Shown: positions 51,999 through 58,960 of the stretch, piece by piece
Layout: the number at the start of each line of letters is the position of its first letter
Numbering within the stretch: position 1 is the stretch's first letter
DNA from: Mobilicoccus pelagius NBRC 104925
Lineage (GTDB): Bacteria > Actinomycetota > Actinomycetes > Actinomycetales > Dermatophilaceae
Assembly: GCF_000247995.1 (NCBI RefSeq)
Contig: NZ_BAFE01000043.1
Coordinates: 1 to 64,000, forward strand
Length of the DNA stretch: 64,000 nucleotides
Reading direction: 5' to 3'
Made by a program: the position numbers and the translations under genes
Notes under the pieces: model-generated
Databases searched by the model: none
What the model was told of the DNA's origin: nothing
The model's input: only the letters and a program-made list of their open reading frames with translations

Positions 51999-52388
51999 AT
52001 GACCGCTCAGACCCACCTCCGCAACCGGTACGCCCGTGAGGCCGTGACCACCGCGTCGCCCGCGAAGCTCGTGACGATGCTCTACGACCGGCTCCTCAAG
52101 GACCTCCACGACGCGGAGGCGGGTCTGGGCGCGCGGGACATCCAGGGCACCCACAACGCCCTCACCCACGCGCAGGAGATCGTCCGTGAGTTCCACTCCA
52201 CGCTCGACACCTCGGTGTGGGCGGAGGGGGAGAACCTCAAGCGCATCTACGAGTGGTCTCTCGAGATGCTCCTGGCCGCGAACATGGAGAAGAACCTCCA
52301 GCGCGTCGTCGACGTGCGCGAGGTGCTCGAGCCTCTGAGCGACGCCTGGCACCAGGTGGCCGACCAGGGCCACAACGGCGAACGGTGA
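51999..52388 (+). CDS. fliS: Flagellar export chaperone FliS
   Basis: The 129-residue FliS binds flagellin in the cytoplasm and prevents early polymerisation. Typical features are LRNRYAREAVTTASPAKLVTMLYDRL (here given in part) and the C-terminal helix EVLEPLSDAWHQV. The ATG follows AGAGAAGGA. It sits 25 nt after fliD. Confidence 0.94.
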   Translation: MTAQTHLRNRYAREAVTTASPAKLVTMLYDRLLKDLHDAEAGLGARDIQGTHNALTHAQEIVREFHSTLDTSVWAEGENLKRIYEWSLEMLLAANMEKNLQRVVDVREVLEPLSDAWHQVADQGHNGER

Positions 52389-52392
52389 CGAC

Positions 52393-52698
52393 ATGAGCCG
52401 CGCCGCCTGGGAGCAGGCCCTCACCCGGATGGAGGATGAACTCGACGCCCACGAGGAGTCCGTTCGCCTCGGTGATGCCGGCGTCGTCCCCGCCTGGGAA
52501 CCCCCCACAGATCTCGGCGCATTGCCCCCAGAGCTCGGAGACCGCGTCACCCACCTCATCAACCGCATCGAACTGCTCAGCACCTTCGTGCAGTACGCGA
52601 TGCGGTCGGCCGAGAACGACCTCGCCCACCTCGACCGCCGACACGGGCGGAGCGGCACCGCCAGCGCCGTCGCCCTCTACCTCGACAGCTCCGTCTGA
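52393..52698 (+). CDS. Small flagellar chaperone-like protein (FliT/FlgN position)
   Basis: The 101-residue, mostly helical, acidic protein starts 4 nt after the fliS stop. FliT-like chaperones for FliD usually occupy this place, but the sequence (MSRAAWEQALTRMEDELDAH) shows no decisive family motif. FlgN-like function for FlgK/FlgL is an alternative. Confidence 0.6.
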   Translation: MSRAAWEQALTRMEDELDAHEESVRLGDAGVVPAWEPPTDLGALPPELGDRVTHLINRIELLSTFVQYAMRSAENDLAHLDRRHGRSGTASAVALYLDSSV

Positions 52699-52732
52699 TC
52701 CTCCTCCCCTCCGTCGAGCGCACGACACGGCC

Positions 52733-52762
52733 CTCAGGTCGTGACCGGTCGCGGCCGATAGG
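52733..52762 (+). promoter_or_regulatory. Sigma-28-like promoter of flgKL
   Basis: CTCAGG at 52733-52738, 15-bp spacer, GCCGATAGG at 52754-52762, 79 nt before the flgK start. Confidence 0.7.
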
Positions 52763-52841
52763 CAGACGACCGTTCAGGCCCGATCGGGACGGACCCACCG
52801 GGCATCCCCAATGCCCACGACTCACGGATGAGAGACAAACC

Positions 52842-54347
52842 ATGGTTGCAGCGTTCAGCGGCCTGCACATCGGCTCCTCGGCGATCCACGCCGCCCAACG
52901 CGGCCTCAACGTCACCGGCCAGAACATCGCCAACTCGGCGACCGAGGGCTACACCCGCCAGCGGGTCAACCTCGAGGCCGTCGGCGGCCCCGGCGTCCCG
53001 GCCTTCTGGTCGAGGTACGACGGCACCGGCGAAGGCGTCCACGTCACCGACGTCACCCGGATGACGGACTCGTTCCTCGTCGCCCGCGCCAACAACTCCA
53101 ACGCTGCGCTCGGTGACCTCTCCGAGCAGCAGAAGACCCTCGCGGCGGTCGAACGGACCGTCAGCGAGCCCAGCACCACCGGCCTGCAGCAGAAGCTCGC
53201 CGACATGTGGAACGCCATGGGAGCCGCCGGTAACAGCCCCAGCGTCGCCAACGAGGCCCCTCGGGCGGCCGCGCTCGAGCGGACGAAGGAGGCCGCGGCC
53301 CAGCTCAACCGGCTGAGCAATGCCACGAGCACCCAGTGGCACGACACCACGACCGAGCTCCAGGCGAACGTCACCGACATCAACAAGATGGCCGAGGACA
53401 TCGCCAAGCTCAACGTCGCGATTCGCAACAACGACATCGCCCGCGTGCCGAGCAACGAACTGCTCGACCAGCGCGACCTCATGATCTCCAAGCTCGCCGA
53501 CCTCACCGGCGCCACCGTGCGGCCCGCCCAGATGGACCAGGGCGTCGACTTCAACAGCCACGCCGTCGACGTCGTCGTCAACGGCAAGGCCCTGGTCTAC
53601 GGCACCCAGGCCGCGTCGCTTCAGGTCAGCGATCCCAACAACGGCACCTACCCCACCGACGGAAACGCCCCCGAGCCCGTATCGATCACGTGGGCGTCGG
53701 CGGCCGCGAGCGACACGAACCCGCCCGCCGTCGGCGACGACGTCTCCCCGATCAGCGGCCAGGTCAAGGGGCAGCTCACCTCCCTCAACGAGATCCTCCC
53801 CGGCTACATGCAGCGGTTCGACAAGGTCGCCCAAGAGCTCGCGGAGACGGTGAACACCCAGCAGGCCGCCGGATACACCGTCGACGGGGACAAGGGCGGC
53901 GATCTCCTCGTCCCCGAGACCGGCGGCACGATCACCGCGAGGAACATCCGCGTCGCCAAGGACGCCGTCGCGAACAGCATCGCCGTCTCCCAGGGCAACC
54001 CCAAGGGCACCTGGACCGACAAGGACGGCAAGACCCAACCGGCGAGCCTCGACGGCAACAACGCGATGGCGATGGCCCGGCACACGGGCGACGCCGCCGG
54101 CGCCGACGCCACGTACAAGTCGATGGTCGTCGAACTCGGCGTGCAGACCCAGTCGGTCAACCGCAACGTCAAGGTCCAGGAGAACGTCGTCCGTCAGGCC
54201 GAGGACGCCCGCGACAACGTCTCCGGCGTCTCCCTCAACGAGGAGATGACGAGCATGATCCAGTACCAGCACTCGTTCGCCGCCGCCGCGAAGTTCATCG
54301 CGACGATCGACCAGACGCTGGACACCCTCATCAACATGAAGCGCTGA
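52842..54347 (+). CDS. flgK: Flagellar hook-associated protein 1
   Basis: The 501-residue FlgK joins hook and filament. N-terminal GLNVTGQNIANSATEGYTRQ is the family's rod/hook signature, and the C-terminus SGVSLNEEMTSMIQYQHSFA with IDQTLDTLINMKR is equally typical. The ATG has only a weak GAGAG-type binding site. It is followed by flgL after 15 nt. Confidence 0.95.
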   Translation: MVAAFSGLHIGSSAIHAAQRGLNVTGQNIANSATEGYTRQRVNLEAVGGPGVPAFWSRYDGTGEGVHVTDVTRMTDSFLVARANNSNAALGDLSEQQKTLAAVERTVSEPSTTGLQQKLADMWNAMGAAGNSPSVANEAPRAAALERTKEAAAQLNRLSNATSTQWHDTTTELQANVTDINKMAEDIAKLNVAIRNNDIARVPSNELLDQRDLMISKLADLTGATVRPAQMDQGVDFNSHAVDVVVNGKALVYGTQAASLQVSDPNNGTYPTDGNAPEPVSITWASAAASDTNPPAVGDDVSPISGQVKGQLTSLNEILPGYMQRFDKVAQELAETVNTQQAAGYTVDGDKGGDLLVPETGGTITARNIRVAKDAVANSIAVSQGNPKGTWTDKDGKTQPASLDGNNAMAMARHTGDAAGADATYKSMVVELGVQTQSVNRNVKVQENVVRQAEDARDNVSGVSLNEEMTSMIQYQHSFAAAAKFIATIDQTLDTLINMKR

Positions 54348-54362
54348 TAGGAGGTAGCCGAC

Positions 54363-55259
54363 ATGTCTCTTCGCATCACTCAGAACTCGATGAACCGGAC
54401 CCAGCTGATGGGTCTCAACACCGCTCAGAGCCGCCTCCAGGGCACCCTCGAACAGGCCACCACGCAGAAGCGCCTCAACCGCCCGTCCGACGACCCGGTG
54501 GGCACCGTCCAGGCCCTGCGGTTCCGCGGCGAGCAGAGCCAGATCGCCCAACACGGTCTCAACATCACCGACGGGCTCTCCCGACTCCAGGCCTCCGACG
54601 ACGCCCTGAGCCAGGCGAACAACATGGTGCAGTCGGTCCGCACCTCGGTGATCCAGGCCGCGAACGGCACCCTCGGCCCGAACGAGCGCAAGGCCATCGC
54701 CGAGCAGGTCCGTGGCATGCGCGAGGGTCTTCTCCAGCAAGCCAACAGTCAGTACGCCGGCCAGCCGTTGTTCGGTGGGACCACCCCGCTCGACAACGCC
54801 TTCGGGCCCGACGGGACGTTCCAGGGCAACACCCTCCCCGTTCTGCGCCAGGTGAGTGACTCCCCGGGCGACGCGGGACAGATGAACGTCGGCGTCAGCG
54901 GCAAGGACGCGTTCGGGAACGCCCTCGTCAAGGGCACCGGCGACCTCGACAAGCTCGCCGCCGCCATCGAGAACGGCGACGGAGCAGGCATGAAGGCTGG
55001 TCTCGACGCCCTGGACACGTTGCGCACGAACATCAGCAACGTTCAGTCGTCGGTCGGTGTCCGGTCGGCCCGCCTGGCCAGCCTCGAGGCGCTGAACTCG
55101 AAGCAGGAGGACGCCGCGACGATCGGTCTCTCCAAGGTGGAGGACACCGACTTCGTCAAGGTCGCGATGGACATGGCAGTGCAGTCGCAGGCCTACCAGG
55201 CGGCCCTGTCGGCGTCGGCGAAGATCATCCAGCCGAGCCTGATGGACTTCATCCGCTGA
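54363..55259 (+). CDS. flgL: Flagellar hook-associated protein 3
   Basis: The 298-residue FlgL is the second hook-filament junction protein. It starts MSLRITQNSMNRTQLMGLNT, with LNRPSDDPVGTVQALRFR, and ends with the helical VAMDMAVQSQAYQAALSASA. A strong AGGAGGT binding site precedes the ATG. The transcript ends at a perfect hairpin. Confidence 0.94.
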   Translation: MSLRITQNSMNRTQLMGLNTAQSRLQGTLEQATTQKRLNRPSDDPVGTVQALRFRGEQSQIAQHGLNITDGLSRLQASDDALSQANNMVQSVRTSVIQAANGTLGPNERKAIAEQVRGMREGLLQQANSQYAGQPLFGGTTPLDNAFGPDGTFQGNTLPVLRQVSDSPGDAGQMNVGVSGKDAFGNALVKGTGDLDKLAAAIENGDGAGMKAGLDALDTLRTNISNVQSSVGVRSARLASLEALNSKQEDAATIGLSKVEDTDFVKVAMDMAVQSQAYQAALSASAKIIQPSLMDFIR

Positions 55260-55280
55260 CGTCTCGGCACGACGTGCCCT

Positions 55281-55317
55281 CGAACGGCCCCCGACCCGCC
55301 CGGTCGGGGGCCGTTCG
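55281..55317 (+). terminator. Terminator after flgL
   Basis: Perfect 16-bp stem (55281-55296 with 55302-55317) and 5-nt loop, 22 nt past the flgL stop. Confidence 0.85.
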
Positions 55318-55492
55318 ACGTCTCCCGCCCGACGGCGGGGTGGAGATCGCCGCACAGAGATACCGGCGGCCACGACGCGGCGGCGGCGTCGAGCGTGACG
55401 TCTCCCGCTGCGCCGCTGAGGATCCCGGCCCCACTCGCCGGAAGCCCACGAGTCGCGCACCCCCGCCGATCCCCGCCGCAGAACGACGGGTC

Positions 55493-55521
55493 GTCAGGCC
55501 GATGCCGCAGTGGCCGATGGG
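55493..55521 (+). promoter_or_regulatory. Sigma-28-like element before the lyase gene
   Basis: GTCAGG at 55493-55498, 14-bp spacer, GCCGATGGG at 55513-55521; the ATG is at 55575. Confidence 0.5.
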
Positions 55522-55574
55522 GGGAGGTCGATCGGATCGACTCCTGCGCTCCACCGCCCACGGAAGGGACTCCC

Positions 55575-57392
55575 ATGCGTTCTGTCACACGTGCCGTCTC
55601 GGTCGCGATCGCGACGTCGATGCTCGGCCTCACACCCCTGATGGCCGCGTCGTCCGCCGACGCCGCCCCCACCGACGCGTCCACGCCGTCGTACCCGTGC
55701 CGCGGCTACGGAATGATGAACTACAGCAACACCGTCTCCGCCCTCGACAAGGACCTCTTCACGGGCCCCGGCTACCGCGCCGCGAAGGTCGGCAACGGCC
55801 GCCACGACATCAACTGGAAGCTCGACCCCTTCCGGCAGGACTCGTGGAAGACCCACCTCAACGGCCTCCAGTGGACGGGCGCCTACCTCGACAAGTCGAC
55901 CCGCGGCATGACGAAGCAGCGCGACCCCAAGGCGATCGACGGGGCCCTCACGATCACCCGCGACTGGATCCGCGACAACCCCTACCCGTGGGCCACCGGC
56001 CCCGGCGCCGGCAACGCGACCCACACCCGCGCCGACGTGATGATGTGCCTCCGCAGCGGCCTCCAGCAGCTCGGACGCCCCGTCCCCGCCTGGCTCGACG
56101 CCTCCCTCCTCCAGCACGCCGACTGGCTGAAGAAGCACACGTGGCCCGACCACAACGTCGGCACCGACCAGACCCTCGCCGTCATGGGCGTCGGATGCAC
56201 CCTCGGCCGCCGCGACCTCCGCGACTACGCCGTCGGCAGGCTCAGCCGCGACATCGGCCGCGTCATCGACTCCCAGGGCGCGAACAACGAGCAGTCCGTC
56301 GGCTACGCCCGCTACAACCACGCCCTGTGGGGCTACGTCGGCGACGCCCTCACCGCCTGCGACGTGACGACCCCCGCAGCCCGCACCATCCAGTCCCGTC
56401 GCGCCGGCCTGCAGACGTTCCTCACCCACGCGACCCGCCCCGACGGCACCTACTGGCAGCTCGGCGACACCCAGATCGAACGCCCCCAGGGCCCGCTCAC
56501 CCCCGAGCAGGAGTGGATCGCGAGCGACGGCAGACGGGGCGAGGCACCCCGCGAGCGCGTGAAGACGTACTCCGCCGGCTACGTCTTCGGACGCTCCGGC
56601 TGGGGCACGACCGGTCGCACCCCCTCGCAGGAGTCCGCCTACGCCCTCCGCTTCGGCCCGACCCGCGTCGGCCACGGCCACAGCGACCACACCGCGATCA
56701 CCTGGAACACCCAGGGCCGCTCGATCCTCGCCGACACCGGCACCGGCTCCTACAACCAGGACGCGTGGCGCCTCCACTACATCGGCCCCGAGGCCCACAA
56801 CCAGCTCGTCCCGGCCGGCATGCGCAACGGGGCGACGACGAAGCTCGTCCGCTCCCGCGTCGCCGACAAGGCCGACTTCTACCAGTTCGCCGACACGCCC
56901 TACCTCAGGACCAGCCGCACCCGCAGCGTCATCGTCCTCTCCGACCCCGACGTCGTCCTCGCCGTCGACAAGGCCACCTCGTACACGCCGACGACGTTCA
57001 CCCAGTACTGGCACCTGCCCCGCGAGGCGAGCCTCCGCACCCACGGCACGCGTGCCACGGCGACGAACCGCGGCGTGACGACGACGCTCCTCCAGCTCCC
57101 CGCCGCCGGCGTGAGGACGACGTCGTTCGGGCAGGTCCGCGGCTCCTCCCGACCCATCCAGGGCTGGCAATGGACCGACCTCCAGCACAAGTACGCCGCG
57201 CCCGTCGCTACCGTCACGCAGAAGGGGAAGGCGGCAGCGATGGTCACCGCCGTCGTCGCCGCCCCCGGCACGACCCCCGTCTCCGTGAAGCCGGCCGTCT
57301 CGGGCTCGACGACGACGTACACGTTCCGCGTCGGCTCCAAGACCGCCGTCGTCACCCTCGACGGCAAGGGCACCCTCACGCGCGTGCGGTGA
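55575..57392 (+). CDS. Secreted heparinase II/III-like polysaccharide lyase
   Basis: The 605-residue exported protein has a signal peptide (cleavage near residue 32). An alpha-helical toroid occupies roughly 60-330. A beta-sandwich half follows and contains VGHGHSDHTAITWNTQGRSI, the His-rich signature of the heparinase II/III (PF07940) family, with Tyr/His as expected for lyases cleaving uronic-acid polysaccharides. The ATG follows GGAAGGGA. It lies downstream of flgL behind a sigma-28-like element, so it may help swimming cells to penetrate or leave a matrix; that link is inference. Confidence 0.8.
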   Translation: MRSVTRAVSVAIATSMLGLTPLMAASSADAAPTDASTPSYPCRGYGMMNYSNTVSALDKDLFTGPGYRAAKVGNGRHDINWKLDPFRQDSWKTHLNGLQWTGAYLDKSTRGMTKQRDPKAIDGALTITRDWIRDNPYPWATGPGAGNATHTRADVMMCLRSGLQQLGRPVPAWLDASLLQHADWLKKHTWPDHNVGTDQTLAVMGVGCTLGRRDLRDYAVGRLSRDIGRVIDSQGANNEQSVGYARYNHALWGYVGDALTACDVTTPAARTIQSRRAGLQTFLTHATRPDGTYWQLGDTQIERPQGPLTPEQEWIASDGRRGEAPRERVKTYSAGYVFGRSGWGTTGRTPSQESAYALRFGPTRVGHGHSDHTAITWNTQGRSILADTGTGSYNQDAWRLHYIGPEAHNQLVPAGMRNGATTKLVRSRVADKADFYQFADTPYLRTSRTRSVIVLSDPDVVLAVDKATSYTPTTFTQYWHLPREASLRTHGTRATATNRGVTTTLLQLPAAGVRTTSFGQVRGSSRPIQGWQWTDLQHKYAAPVATVTQKGKAAAMVTAVVAAPGTTPVSVKPAVSGSTTTYTFRVGSKTAVVTLDGKGTLTRVR

Positions 57393-57411
57393 CCCCGCCC
57401 GACATCACGGA

Positions 57412-57450
57412 CGCGACGGCCCTACCCCACGACCGGGGTCGGCCGTCGCG
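57412..57450 (+). terminator. Terminator after the lyase gene
   Basis: 10-bp arms cgcgacggcc (57412-57421) and ggccgtcgcg (57441-57450) with an inner cccc/gggg stem. Confidence 0.7.
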
Positions 57451-57603
57451 CATGTCGGGAGACGGTGCGGGGGAGGCGAGTCGACGTCGGCCCCCGTCGC
57501 CTCACGTGACGGGGTGGCCCTCGTGAAGCGCCCCGATCGCCGCCCGGGAGCGCCCGTGCACGACGTCCGCGTTTCCCGCCGGGGGAGTGCTCGACTACAG
57601 TGG

Positions 57604-57700
57604 GCCCCGGCCCCCCGCGTGGTGGTACCTCACCGAACTCCCCCAGGGCAGGAATGCAGCAAGGGTAGGTGAGCTCTTCCAGGTACGCGGGGGGTCCTTT
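57604..57700 (+). ncRNA. ffs: Signal recognition particle RNA (small bacterial 4.5S type)
   Basis: The segment folds into one long hairpin: ggccccccgcgt near the 5' end pairs with acgcggggggtcc near the 3' end. The apex cagggcaggaatgcagcaag contains the GGAA tetraloop and the asymmetric loop recognised by Ffh. A TACAGT -10-like hexamer lies just upstream and a short tcctttc follows. In many actinobacteria ffs lies near dnaX, as here. Ends are approximate. Confidence 0.9.
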
Positions 57701-57707
57701 CATGCCC

Positions 57708-57935
57708 CGGGACGAGGTGGCCCCGCATCTCATCGACCACGTCGGCCACCGACTTCGTGAAGTCGACGGTGAGACCGACCTCGTCGTCCTGCAGCGGCTC
57801 GGTCGTCTCGTCGACGTTCGCCGGGGGGTGGAACACGTCCGCGTCGGCGATCGGGACACCGAGTTCCTTCGCGCGGGCCTCACCGCAGACGGACCCGCCG
57901 CTGCCGTAGAACCCCATCACGACGGCCAGGGGCCG
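57708..57935 (-). pseudogene. Gluconokinase fragment
   Basis: On the minus strand from about 57935 the frame reads VVMGFYGSGGSVCGEARAKE then HPPANVDE, matching the N-terminal part of gluconokinase (VMGVSGSGKST and HPPANV landmarks). The P-loop Lys is replaced by Gly, and the sequence diverges after about 50 residues with no C-terminal kinase half before the SRP RNA. No start context is visible. It is a relic; the neighbouring GntR-type regulator was probably its partner. Confidence 0.6.
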
Positions 57936-58160
57936 TTCGGTCGTCGACTGGCCACTGCTCGCGTGAGGTGCCTCGTTGCACACGGTGACCCCGAAGACGC
58001 GACGGCCCGCCGCCGGGCCACCGGGGGCGGGTGACCCCTCCGTCGGGGCGGGCTCCACTAGGCGCCCGCAGATATGACGTGTTCGAGGCATGGTGGCGAA
58101 AGGGCCCGCTTGTCGCGTCGATCGTGTGGAGAGGGCCCATCGCATCTCTAAGCTCGTTCC

Positions 58161-58910
58161 ATGACGCGAGCACGAACGGGCCAGGACGGCACGATGAACG
58201 GCGATGTCGCAGTGGCCCCCTCGCTCCACGAACAGGCTCTCGACGCCATCGGTCAGGCCGTCGTCGACGGCGAACTGCCACCCGGGGAGCCCGTCCTCCT
58301 CGAGAACCTCTCCGGCCGCCTCGGCGTGTCACGCACCGTCGTCCGTGAGGCCGTACGGGTGCTCGAGTCGATGAACCTCGTCCGCAGCCGCCGTCGGGTC
58401 GGGGTCGTCGTCCTCCCGCCGAGCGAGTGGACCGTGTTCAACCCTCGCGTCATCCGCTGGCGCCTCTCCGGTCCCGGCCGCCTCGACCAGCTCTCCTCCA
58501 TCTCCCAGCTCCGCCGCGGCATCGAGCCCCTCGCCGCCCGCCTCGCCGCGACGAACGCCGACGAGGCCCAGGCGCAGGCGCTGTCCTCCGCCGCGGCGGG
58601 CATGGCGATGACCGCGCGCGTCCCCGACCTGCTCGCCTACCTCGACCATGACGTCACGTTCCACACGACGCTGCTGCGCGCCTCGGGCAACGAGATGTTC
58701 GCCGCGCTCGCGCCCGTCGTCAGCGAGGTCCTCGCCGGGCGCACCCACCACCAGCTCATGCCCGCCCGCCCCGAACCCGTCGCCGTGCAGCTCCACGCCA
58801 CCGTCGCCTCCGCCATCGCGACCGGAGACGCCCACGCCGCCGAGATCGCCATGCGCGAGATCGTCGACGAGGCCCAGACCGCGATGGAACAGATCGCCAC
58901 CGAGGGCTGA
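58161..58910 (+). CDS. GntR/FadR-family transcriptional regulator
   Basis: The 249-residue regulator has an N-terminal winged helix (residues 20-85; ENLSGRLGVSRTVVREAVRV) and a C-terminal FCD ligand domain with metal-binding His residues (HDVTFHTTLLRASGN). The ATG at 58161 has no binding site, but TAAGCT ends 6 nt upstream, indicating a leaderless mRNA; a Met 11 codons later is an alternative. The adjacent gluconokinase relic suggests a former role in gluconate control. Confidence 0.9.
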   Translation: MTRARTGQDGTMNGDVAVAPSLHEQALDAIGQAVVDGELPPGEPVLLENLSGRLGVSRTVVREAVRVLESMNLVRSRRRVGVVVLPPSEWTVFNPRVIRWRLSGPGRLDQLSSISQLRRGIEPLAARLAATNADEAQAQALSSAAAGMAMTARVPDLLAYLDHDVTFHTTLLRASGNEMFAALAPVVSEVLAGRTHHQLMPARPEPVAVQLHATVASAIATGDAHAAEIAMREIVDEAQTAMEQIATEG

Positions 58911-58947
58911 GGCACCCGTGGCCGGGCCGGTTGTCGGTGGGGGCCGC

Positions 58948-58960
58948 TAGCCTTCGGTGC
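58948..58960 (+). promoter_or_regulatory. -10 hexamer of predicted leaderless dnaX mRNA
   Basis: TAGCCT at 58948-58953 ends 7 nt before the GTG at 58961. Confidence 0.5.

Larger units (their letters stand above)
55260..55574. other. Terminator and promoter region between flgL and the lyase gene
   Basis: Holds the flgL terminator (55281-55317) and a sigma-28-like element (55493-55521); the remaining bases contain no supported gene. Confidence 0.5.

Noticed and set aside
57630-58229. A 199-codon minus-strand frame as an intact gene
   Set aside because: Only about 50 residues match gluconokinase, the P-loop Lys is lost, and the frame runs through the SRP RNA.
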